Assembly: GCA_026002265.1 (NCBI GenBank)
Contig: BOBG01000028.1
Span: 1 to 21,182 of the forward strand
Length of the DNA: 21,182 nt
Direction of reading: 5' to 3'
Origin: Spirochaetia bacterium
Lineage (GTDB): Bacteria; Spirochaetota; Spirochaetia; Treponematales; Breznakiellaceae
The notes beneath the pieces were generated by a model. It ran no database searches. It was given only the letters and a program-made list of their open reading frames with translations, and had not been told where the DNA came from. This document shows, piece after piece, positions 13,954 to 20,512 of this stretch (within the stretch, counting starts at the first letter, position 1; each line of letters starts with the position of its first letter). Both the position numbers and the translations under genes were made by a program.

Positions 13954-14451
13954 CTAGAAATTTTCCAAAGGTTCAGAGGAATCAAGCATATCCGGAAACG
14001 AATACACGAGACTTCCGGTTTTTCGACAGCGTAATTCTGCATAACCTTTCGTAACCATTGAATCGAGTTCCTTTTTCGCTTCATCCATGGAAATATGTGC
14101 GGCGATTGCAGCATCAGTGGTACTGATCAATCCACCATTCTTCTTTGCCTCACGCAAAATTGCATACTCAACACTTTCACCGGCTCTACTATTCTCGGTA
14201 CTCCACAACGAAGATACATTGTAGGGCTGATATGAAGCCGTGGTTTTACGGACACCATAGCGTTGATTGTTTGCCGCGGCAACTTGAGCCGGCAGGGTAA
14301 AAAAATCGTAAATTGCACCGACCATGCCGAGCCCGCCGGTACACATCCAGAGAATGCCGGTGGGAATTTTACCCAGATAAAAACGATGCAAACCCATTGC
14401 ACCGAATCCGGAAAAGAGCCAGAGCAAATATGCAATGCCGACACTATACAT
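13954..14451 (-). CDS. TM2-domain protein with C-terminal winged-helix-like domain
   Basis: A 165-residue protein. The N-terminal half is a TM2 domain: a first membrane helix (SVGIAYLLWLFSGFGAMG), the conserved LHRFYLGKIPTGILW turn and a second helix (CTGGLGMVGAIYDFFTLP). After a linker, residues 95-160 look like a small winged helix (VEYAILREAKKNGGLISTTD, HISMDEAKKELDSMVTKGYA, SLVYSFPDM). The start at 14451 has a clear GGGGGGA ribosome-binding site; the longer open frame from 14502 has none. The start overlaps the end of clpA by eight bases, so the gene is coupled to clpS-clpA. The role is unknown; a membrane-tethered DNA- or protein-binding module is possible. Confidence 0.85.
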   Translation of the reverse strand: MYSVGIAYLLWLFSGFGAMGLHRFYLGKIPTGILWMCTGGLGMVGAIYDFFTLPAQVAAANNQRYGVRKTTASYQPYNVSSLWSTENSRAGESVEYAILREAKKNGGLISTTDAAIAAHISMDEAKKELDSMVTKGYAELRCRKTGSLVYSFPDMLDSSEPLENF

Positions 14452-16717
14452 CGTTCCCCCCTTCTTTAACATGCACCCGGTATTCCCCATCTTCCCAATC
14501 AACCACTGCGAAGCCGCCTTCGCTTAATGTACCAAACAACACTTCGTCAACAAAAGTACTTTTAATTTTGTCCTCGACGAGCCGTCCGATATTTCTCGCG
14601 CCTGCATCCCTGCTATAGCCTTCCTCGGCGAGTTTATTAATACAAGTATCAGTAACCGTTAATTGTATATTTTTTCCGGAAAGTTGGGCACGGAACAAGT
14701 CCAATTCCTTTTGTACAATTGAAATCATAGTTTCCGGCGAAAGATGTCCGAACCTGACCACAGCATCGAGCCGATTGCGGAATTCCGGCGTAAAGGTTTT
14801 TTCAACCGCATCGTTGACAACTGTATCATTGTGGATACGTTCTCCAAAACCAATCAGCGATTTGCCAATATCCCGTGCGCCTGCATTACTTGTCATGATT
14901 AAAACAACATTCCGGAAATCCGCCTTCCGCCCCTGATTATCGGTAAGAGTCGCGTAATCCATAACTTGTAACAAAATATTGAAAATATCCGGGTGCGCTT
15001 TTTCAATTTCGTCCAAGAGCAGCACCGCATGGGGTTGTTTCCGGATCGCATCCGTGAGCTGGCCCCCTTCTTCATAGCCGATATAGCCGGGCGGCGAACC
15101 AATTAAGCCGGAAATAGTATGTTTTTCCTGATATTCACTCATATCAAACCGGATAAACGGCACCCCAAGGAGTTCCGCCAACACCCGCGACAGTTCTGTT
15201 TTGCCCACGCCGGTTGGACCCACGAAAAGGAAATTAGCGACCGGTTTATTTTCAGCTCTGAATCCGGCCCGTGAACGTTTAACAGCTTTGGCAACAGCGG
15301 TGACAGCATCTTTTTGTCCAAAGATCCGATCCGCTAATCTCGTTTCCAAAAGCCGGAGTTTATCCTTTTCACTTTCATTGACTGAAGGTTCCGGAATCCG
15401 GGCGATTTTTGAAACAACCGTTTCGATCAGCGGCACATCAATGACAACCGGGTCAGGTCCTTTTGACAGATTTACTTTCTGAGATTCGGCTTCTTTATAA
15501 GACTGAATCCGGGCAAAAGCTCCAGCCTCGTCAATGACATCAATAGCTTTATCCGGCAAACGCCGCTCTGTAATGTATTGTGCTGAAAGGTGAACCGCAG
15601 ATTCAAGCGCTTCGTCCCGGTATTCTACATGGTGATATTCCTCGTACCGGGATTTCAAACCTTTGAGAATCTGTATACAATCTGCCTCGCTCGGCTCCGG
15701 AATATCAATTTTTTGGAACCGGCGCGACAGCGCACGATCTTTATCAAAATATTTGTTGTACTCCTCGTGAGTTGTCGAACCGATGCACCGAATTTTACCG
15801 GATGTCAACACCGGCTTTAAAATATTTGCAGCATCAAGAGATCCGCCGGAAACTGCCCCGGCACCGACAATGGTATGAATCTCATCAATGAATAAAATCG
15901 CCTTTTCTTTTTTTAGAATTTCATCAATAATCCGTTTGATCCGGTCCTCAAAATCGCCCCGGTACTTTGTTCCGGCTATCAACGAACCCATATTCAAGGA
16001 ATAAATGGAAAAATCCCGGAGAATCGGGGGAACAGCTCCGTTGACAATCCGCCATGCCAAACCTTCGGTAATCGCAGTTTTGCCCACGCCGGAATCGCCG
16101 ACATGCACCGGATTATTTTTGAGCCGACGGCAGAGAACCTGTACGGTCCGATCCAATTCAGCTTCTCTGCCAATCACCGGTTCCAGTTTATTCTCCCGGG
16201 CAAGCGCGGTGAGATCGCTCGTCCACCGGTCCAAAATGCCTTTTTTTGATTCTTTATGGTGGGAACTGTACTCATCATCGCCGGAGACCCGTTCAACTTC
16301 CGGCCCGTGGGAAAGGACACTCAGCAATTCCAGACGTTTAACGCCGGCCCGCCGGAGCCAGTATGCACAATAATTCCGCTCCTCGTCATACAGCGACACG
16401 AGAATATCCGCAATATCCAGAACTTGTTTTTGGGACGATTGACTCTGGATCACTGCCCGTTCCATGACACTTTGGAAACCAACCGTTTGAGTCGGCTCCG
16501 CATTTGGACTAACCGGAACCTTCTGTTCAAAATAATGCTCCATGCCGTTTCGCAAAAGTCCTAGGTCCGCACCGCACGCGGAAAAAACCCCCTGCACTTC
16601 GTCAAATGCAAGCGCAGCATAGAGTATATGTTCCGGCGTCAAGTATTCATGGTTGCGTACCCGCGCCTCGTTATAGGCTGCATTGATGATCGCCTGAACC
16701 GATCCAGATATTTTCAT
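14444..16717 (-). CDS. clpA: ClpA, ATP-dependent Clp protease unfoldase subunit
   Basis: Hexameric AAA+ unfoldase that feeds substrates into ClpP. An N-terminal Clp-N domain (about 1-140, HEYLTPEHILYAALAF) precedes two AAA+ modules. D1 has Walker A GDSGVGKT (about 207-214), Walker B ILFIDEIHTIVGAG and pore loop GTKYRGDFEDR. D2 has GPTGVGKTELSR, VLLLDEIEKAHPDIFN and pore loop GYIGYEEGG. The ClpP-docking loop is present as LIGFGER (IGF/IGL type), followed by FTPEFRNRLDAVV. The frame is open to 16735, but the ATG at 16717 (MKISGSV) aligns with the start of E. coli ClpA and gives 757 residues against 758; GAGGA lies about 11 bases upstream, so GTG at 16720 is also possible. It lies directly downstream of clpS. 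No clpP is in the window. Confidence 0.95.
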   Translation of the reverse strand: MKISGSVQAIINAAYNEARVRNHEYLTPEHILYAALAFDEVQGVFSACGADLGLLRNGMEHYFEQKVPVSPNAEPTQTVGFQSVMERAVIQSQSSQKQVLDIADILVSLYDEERNYCAYWLRRAGVKRLELLSVLSHGPEVERVSGDDEYSSHHKESKKGILDRWTSDLTALARENKLEPVIGREAELDRTVQVLCRRLKNNPVHVGDSGVGKTAITEGLAWRIVNGAVPPILRDFSIYSLNMGSLIAGTKYRGDFEDRIKRIIDEILKKEKAILFIDEIHTIVGAGAVSGGSLDAANILKPVLTSGKIRCIGSTTHEEYNKYFDKDRALSRRFQKIDIPEPSEADCIQILKGLKSRYEEYHHVEYRDEALESAVHLSAQYITERRLPDKAIDVIDEAGAFARIQSYKEAESQKVNLSKGPDPVVIDVPLIETVVSKIARIPEPSVNESEKDKLRLLETRLADRIFGQKDAVTAVAKAVKRSRAGFRAENKPVANFLFVGPTGVGKTELSRVLAELLGVPFIRFDMSEYQEKHTISGLIGSPPGYIGYEEGGQLTDAIRKQPHAVLLLDEIEKAHPDIFNILLQVMDYATLTDNQGRKADFRNVVLIMTSNAGARDIGKSLIGFGERIHNDTVVNDAVEKTFTPEFRNRLDAVVRFGHLSPETMISIVQKELDLFRAQLSGKNIQLTVTDTCINKLAEEGYSRDAGARNIGRLVEDKIKSTFVDEVLFGTLSEGGFAVVDWEDGEYRVHVKEGGNDV

Positions 16718-16780
16718 CACAAACATTGTCCTCATTCTAAAAAGAATCGCTGAACGACTATAAAAGATTCCGGAAAAATA

Positions 16781-17098
16781 TCACACCGGCTCAACGACAC
16801 ACTTGAGGGGAAAATCATTGTCATGAGCCGCTTTATGTACTTGTGACACTTTAGTTTGTGCAATATCCCATGGGTACTGCCCCACGATTCCCCGTCCTTT
16901 TTTGTGCACATCAAGCATAATTTTCTTTGCCGTCGCCCGATCTTTATGAAAGATGCTCACTAAAATTTCCACTACAAAATCCATCGTTGTAAACTGATCG
17001 TTGAGAAGCACGACCCGGAATTCCTCCGGCTCCTTGAGCTGCTCCCTGCGTTGATTTCGTGACTTAAGGTTGACATCGCCCTCTCTTCTCACCGGCAT
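16781..17098 (-). CDS. clpS: ClpS, N-degron adaptor for ClpA
   Basis: Adaptor of 105 residues that binds N-end-rule substrates and docks on the ClpA N-domain. The core starts at about residue 27 with FRVVLLNDQFTTMDFVVEIL and includes LDVHKKGRGIVG with the conserved His65. The N-degron pocket Asn33 is kept, but the second acidic residue of the usual NDD motif is Gln35. The ATG at 17098 is chosen; the open frame could also start at GTG 17113, five codons upstream, but that would overlap the -10. No Shine-Dalgarno sequence is present. Instead TATCTT lies six bases upstream of ATG with TTGATA at 17 bases, a predicted leaderless start. It is the first gene of the clpS-clpA-TM2 operon. Confidence 0.93.
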   Translation of the reverse strand: MPVRREGDVNLKSRNQRREQLKEPEEFRVVLLNDQFTTMDFVVEILVSIFHKDRATAKKIMLDVHKKGRGIVGQYPWDIAQTKVSQVHKAAHDNDFPLKCVVEPV

Positions 17099-17104
17099 AC
17101 TGTT

Positions 17105-17133
17105 AAGATACACGCAATCTGGATTTTTATCAA
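17105..17133 (-). promoter_or_regulatory. Leaderless promoter of clpS operon
   Basis: TTGATA (17128-17133), a 17-base spacer and TATCTT (17105-17110), then six bases (AACAGT) to ATG at 17098. The transcription start is predicted on the A of ATG. Confidence 0.7.
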
Positions 17134-17178
17134 GTATCCCGGAAAATTATACGGATCCGGCCGGACTGAGATCTGCCT

Positions 17179-17235
17179 AAGCCGGTTGCTCATTTCGACA
17201 CCCGGTTGGTGAACTTGTCAAACCACAATGACCGG
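17179..17235. repeat. Diverged REP-like element C
   Basis: AAGCCGG, CATTTCGACA and CAATGACCGG occur in the same order as on the reverse strand of element B (11566-11600). The last two blocks are separated here by about 25 extra bases that include GGTGAACTTGTC. It lies in the gene-free gap between clpS and the lipoprotein gene, at the edge of the accessory region. Confidence 0.5.
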
Positions 17236-17278
17236 ACTGTACCCAAGGAAAATTTTTGAAAAAGAGGGGTCCAAAAGG

Positions 17279-17305
17279 TTGACGGGGGGGCTGATGTAGT
17301 ACACT
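17279..17305 (+). promoter_or_regulatory. Possible promoter of Big2 lipoprotein gene
   Basis: TTGACG (17279-17284), a 15-base spacer with a run of G, and TACACT (17300-17305). The spacing is short and the assignment weak. A leader of about 60 bases with GGAGGG would follow. Confidence 0.3.
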
Positions 17306-17370
17306 TTGAAAAATGGTAGGTGCGAAGCTGTCTTTCGATACAAGCCATTAGTCAATGAAGGAGGGTAGTT

Positions 17371-18924
17371 ATGAAAACTACAGAGAAGTGGAGCAAAATG
17401 CTCTTTACGGGAATGGCTGCAATGGTACTGGCATTTGGGTTGGTTCTGGTCGGTTGCGAACCGCCCGATGGTGGCGAACCGTACGTCACTAGTGTAGATG
17501 TGCTTCCCGTAACAGCCACCGTTAAGCTGGGGAAAACCAAAGAATTCAGTGCAACAGTATCTGGTGTGAACAACCCGGAAAAAACTGTTGTCTGGTATGT
17601 TGAGGGCGCAACGGATCCCGATACGGACATAACAATAAACTCCGGACTCCTCACGATAGGTAACAATGAGACGGCTGAAACACTGACAGTAGTGGCAAGA
17701 TCGACTGTAGACACGAGCAAAAGTGGCAAGTCAACTGTGACGGTTCTTGTTCCACCAGCACCTCCCGGTCCAACACCACTGCCAAGGTATGTCGCCGTTA
17801 AAAATGAAACACCTCAAATTCCTTTGAGTTCCACAACCGACGGTACATATAATTACTACATTTTGTATATCGGCCGTATAGACCATGTACCTATAGTTTA
17901 TGAAACAGCCCGTACCTATAACGGCACTACGCCTATTACGTTATCTTTTTCGAAAAGCCTAGTTACGACATCAAGTGTTGAACAATCGACCACAAATACT
18001 TTTTCGGAAAGTGTGACGAATAGTGCTTCACTGGAAGCTTCCATAGCTAAAAAAGTCAAAGGAGAATTTAAATTAGGATTATTTGAAGAGTTGGAGGTAG
18101 GTGCTAGCAACGAACTTCAAACTAGTTTGACAGCCTCTATGAGTACTGCGGTGACAAAGAGTTATTCAACGGAAAATACCTATTCTACCTCTTATTCAAA
18201 AGTGAAAACACTTGAAGACACAGAAACGTATACACTCGGCGAGCACAACGAACCAGCCGGGAAGTATCGCTATACCTTGGAGGGTACAGTAGATATGTAC
18301 CTGTTCCTTAAGTTGAACAAAACTAACACAGCAGTGATCGATTCTGTTACGTCCATTTGTGCCCGTCCAAAATCCTATTCGTACGTTATAGATTACGATC
18401 CGGATCTAAACGGAGAGTTTGGAAAAAATTCCGATTCGGAGTTGACAATCGATCCGGAACTTTACAAAACCCTGCCTTTACCACCGAATAGAACAGAATT
18501 CTATTGGACACAATCCCGTGGCACTGTTAGAGTTGAAAAATACGATGGTGTCTTGGGCATTGGCGCTCATAATGAGAAATTAAATGATGTTATTAATCTT
18601 GGAAGCGCATTTAATTATAGTGGTTTAAAAGCTGATGGTTATACAACCGCGGTAATTACCATTGATACGGATATAAAGGAGACAAATGGGTCATGGGTTC
18701 ATGTTGATATATTGAAATTGAATGGGAATATTACTCAGAAGTTTGATCCCGACGGCAATAACGCGACTGGTAAGTGGAAAGAGCACTATATTAATTTTAG
18801 CCGTAGCATACCTCTTGACGATATCCCGAACGGCGAATTTACAATACGATATTCTGCGAGTGGAAGCGGTACTGACACATATTACGTTGGAGCATCAAGA
18901 GTAACTGTAAAAATTTCTAAATAA
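17371..18924 (+). CDS. Surface lipoprotein: Big2 domain, Ser/Thr-rich beta region, C-terminal beta-sandwich
   Basis: A 517-residue lipoprotein. The signal peptide ends in LVGC with the lipidated cysteine at 29. Residues 38-127 form a bacterial Ig-like (Big2) domain (VDVLPVTATVKLGKTKEFSA, VVWYVEG, SGLLTIGN, LTVVARST). A proline linker (PPAPPGPTPLP) comes next. Residues about 190-285 are strikingly Ser/Thr-rich with alternating polar and hydrophobic residues, interrupted by a lysine/glutamate segment (AKKVKGEFKLGLFEELEVG). This pattern recalls the membrane-inserting region of aerolysin/ETX-MTX2 beta-pore-forming proteins, but that is inference. Residues about 385-517 look like a jelly-roll binding domain. 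GGAGGG lies before the ATG. The protein is probably surface-exposed; its ligand or target is unknown. CCGG is much rarer here than in the core genes. Confidence 0.8.
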   Translation: MKTTEKWSKMLFTGMAAMVLAFGLVLVGCEPPDGGEPYVTSVDVLPVTATVKLGKTKEFSATVSGVNNPEKTVVWYVEGATDPDTDITINSGLLTIGNNETAETLTVVARSTVDTSKSGKSTVTVLVPPAPPGPTPLPRYVAVKNETPQIPLSSTTDGTYNYYILYIGRIDHVPIVYETARTYNGTTPITLSFSKSLVTTSSVEQSTTNTFSESVTNSASLEASIAKKVKGEFKLGLFEELEVGASNELQTSLTASMSTAVTKSYSTENTYSTSYSKVKTLEDTETYTLGEHNEPAGKYRYTLEGTVDMYLFLKLNKTNTAVIDSVTSICARPKSYSYVIDYDPDLNGEFGKNSDSELTIDPELYKTLPLPPNRTEFYWTQSRGTVRVEKYDGVLGIGAHNEKLNDVINLGSAFNYSGLKADGYTTAVITIDTDIKETNGSWVHVDILKLNGNITQKFDPDGNNATGKWKEHYINFSRSIPLDDIPNGEFTIRYSASGSGTDTYYVGASRVTVKISK

Positions 18925-18940
18925 TATAAAAACGGTAAAG

Positions 18941-18989
18941 TTATAAAAGAAAAAGCGGCGGATTTTCCTGCTGTATGGAAAAACGCCGC
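18941..18989 (-). terminator. Strong minus-strand terminator without an obvious gene
   Basis: GCGGCG (18955-18960) pairs with CGCCGC (18984-18989), and TTTTCC with GGAAAA inside the stem. On the minus strand the hairpin is followed by TTTTTCTTTTATAA, a classical rho-independent terminator. On the plus strand there is no T-run. No minus-strand gene is seen to its right up to 20513. Confidence 0.65.
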
Positions 18990-19008
18990 ATCGCATAATA
19001 GCGTGTTT

Positions 19009-19113
19009 ATGCTAAAGACAAATATTCCGCCAAAAAAGTGTAAACAATGTGAAAAATCTTTTGCTAGTGATTATTCAACCTGCCCGCATTGTGGTTCAAG
19101 TGATTTTGAATAA
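19009..19113 (+). CDS. Small zinc-ribbon protein or fragment
   Basis: A 34-codon frame containing KKCKQCEKSF and STCPHCGSSDFE: two CxxC pairs 13 residues apart, a textbook zinc ribbon. There is no ribosome-binding site before the ATG (GTG at 19003 is an alternative). The same frame is open all the way back to the stop codon of the lipoprotein gene at 18924, in phase with it, and that stretch reads protein-like (KAADFPAVWKNAASHN). It may be the 3' end of a lost gene or an independent small protein. It is too short for a confident gene call. Confidence 0.4.
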   Translation: MLKTNIPPKKCKQCEKSFASDYSTCPHCGSSDFE

Positions 19114-19283
19114 AATTTAATTATTGGAAGTGGTGGCAAAAATTTAATACCTGTATCCGTATTTATAATGATATATACATTTAAAAAATGTGCATCAGGG
19201 GCTGGTATGAACGATAATATGTTATGTAAATAGTTTTACTCTCCACCTCGCAATTATTTTAGCTGTTTGGAACGATTGCAAGA

Positions 19284-19312
19284 TTGTAATATTATGGCCC
19301 TTGTAATATACT
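19284..19312 (+). promoter_or_regulatory. Promoter of the PD-(D/E)XK-like gene
   Basis: TTGTAA (19284-19289), a 17-base spacer and TATACT (19307-19312). A short leader with AGGAGG precedes the ATG at 19334, so this gene is conventionally led. Confidence 0.6.
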
Positions 19313-19333
19313 GAAACCATCAGGAGGGTAAAT

Positions 19334-19969
19334 ATGGCAAACCTAACAGAGCAACCTCAGATGGGACTTACTTTTGAGCAAGTTTGGGCGGCTTTGATGG
19401 AAACTCGACAGTCAATTATGGAAGATAGGCAAGCCCGTAAGATTTCGCAGGATAAAACTGACGAGCAGATAAGGAAAACCGAAGAAACTGTTCGTAAGAT
19501 GGCGGAAAAAGTTGATCGTGTTTCCGAAAATCTTGGAGGCTTGAATCGGTCTATGGGTGAGCTTATTGAAACCCTTATCGCCGCTAGGTTGTGGGAAAAA
19601 TTTGATGCCTATGACTACAATCTCAAACGTGCATACCAGCGAGTGCCTTTGTTTGATGAAAATAACACTAAACTAACTGATATAGATATTTTGCTTTCAA
19701 ATGGTGAATATGTTATGGCAGTAGAGGTGAAAAGGGAACTAGATAAAAAAGACGATGTTGATCACCATCTAAAACGAATGGAATTGATAAAAAAGTATCC
19801 GCCGGCTGAATGTAAAGGCAAAAAATTGCTTGGAGCAATGGCGGGAGGTGTTGTTGATACAGATATACAAAATTATGCACATAGTGTTGGATTTTTTGTG
19901 TTGGAATTGACAGGTGAATCTGTTCGGCTAGTTGAATGCCCTAAAGAGTTTATGCCGCATCAATGGTGA
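19334..19969 (+). CDS. Coiled-coil protein with PD-(D/E)XK nuclease-like domain (DUF3782-like)
   Basis: A 211-residue protein. Residues 15-75 form a charged helix or coiled coil (RQARKISQDKTDEQIRKTEE). From residue 76 follows an alpha/beta domain with ELIETLIAARLW, TDIDILLSNGEYVMAVEVK and a following helix. Asp116/Asp118 and Glu131-x-Lys133 match the D...ExK core of the PD-(D/E)XK superfamily, as in DUF3782-type proteins found in cyanobacteria and spirochaetes. Whether it cuts DNA is not known. AGGAGG lies before the ATG and a good promoter precedes it. It has no partner methyltransferase or helicase nearby, although a methyltransferase relic lies 12 kb away. It sits among degraded genes, consistent with a mobile or accessory origin. 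Confidence 0.75.
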   Translation: MANLTEQPQMGLTFEQVWAALMETRQSIMEDRQARKISQDKTDEQIRKTEETVRKMAEKVDRVSENLGGLNRSMGELIETLIAARLWEKFDAYDYNLKRAYQRVPLFDENNTKLTDIDILLSNGEYVMAVEVKRELDKKDDVDHHLKRMELIKKYPPAECKGKKLLGAMAGGVVDTDIQNYAHSVGFFVLELTGESVRLVECPKEFMPHQW

Positions 19970-20040
19970 AGCACTATGCCTTTTTCCTTAGAATTAAGCC
20001 AATGAGCGTTCTTTTGGAAATGCGCTTAGTGAACTAAAAG

Positions 20041-20501
20041 ATGTTGCCTATGAAACGTATTCCCATTATGGAATTTGATTATTTTAATGAAATGTATACA
20101 GTTTTTACACGACTTGCTCCTCGTTTAGGGAAAAAAGCGAAAATAATTATTGATATTGGAGATTCCATATTCGCGGGTGTGCATATTCCAACTGATGATA
20201 TTTTAATTGAACTTTTTAATGAAAATTATTTATTTCTTGAAAAAAAGAAGTCAGAAAACGGCGCTCAAGAAATAAAACATTATTACACCAAACGCTTTTG
20301 GTATTTCAAACACGTAACAATCGGCGTGTTTCTACGCAATCGGCAAACCATTACGGAAAAAAACCATGGGATGATTTCAAGCGTGAATTACCGCATCAGA
20401 ATCTTCCTTTCATAACTATGCATATAGCGCAGGTACAATATTTGGCCTACGAAAAAAACGTAGTCGAGCCGCGCCCTTATTTAGTATGTTTTCCCGTTTG
20501 A
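20041..20501 (+). pseudogene. Unknown gene broken by a one-base frameshift
   Basis: The first frame encodes MEFDYFNEMYTVFTRLAPRL, KAKIIIDIGDSIFAGVHIPT and HYYTKRFWYFKHVTIGVF. After about 20330 it degenerates into unlikely sequence, while the -1 frame continues with STQSANHYGKKPWDDFKREL, then QVQYLAYEKNVVEPRPYLVC to a TGA at 20501. Adding one T to the TTT at 20329-20331 would join the two parts into one frame of about 153 residues. No ribosome-binding site is evident before ATG 20041 or 20050. Just upstream, 19998-20078 in another frame reads like the tail of a further lost gene (NALSELKDVAYETYSHYGI). I do not recognise the family. A sequencing error or programmed shift cannot be excluded. Confidence 0.6.
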
Positions 20502-20512
20502 TGATTAGTGGG

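Larger units (their letters stand above)
18925..19333. other. Intergenic region after the lipoprotein gene
   Basis: 409 bases holding the minus-strand terminator, the zinc-ribbon frame, then AT-rich sequence (19114-19283) in which I see only a weak ACATTT/AAATGT hairpin near 19178, and finally the promoter of the PD-(D/E)XK gene. Confidence 0.6.

Noticed and set aside
16005..16373. A 122-codon plus-strand frame opposite clpA
   Set aside because: Antisense to ClpA D1 Walker motifs; no independent support.
19998..20078. Reading frame ending NALSELKDVAYETYSHYGI as a separate small gene
   Set aside because: It is only 26 codons after an in-frame stop and has no start codon; at most the tail of a lost gene, mentioned in the pseudogene entry.
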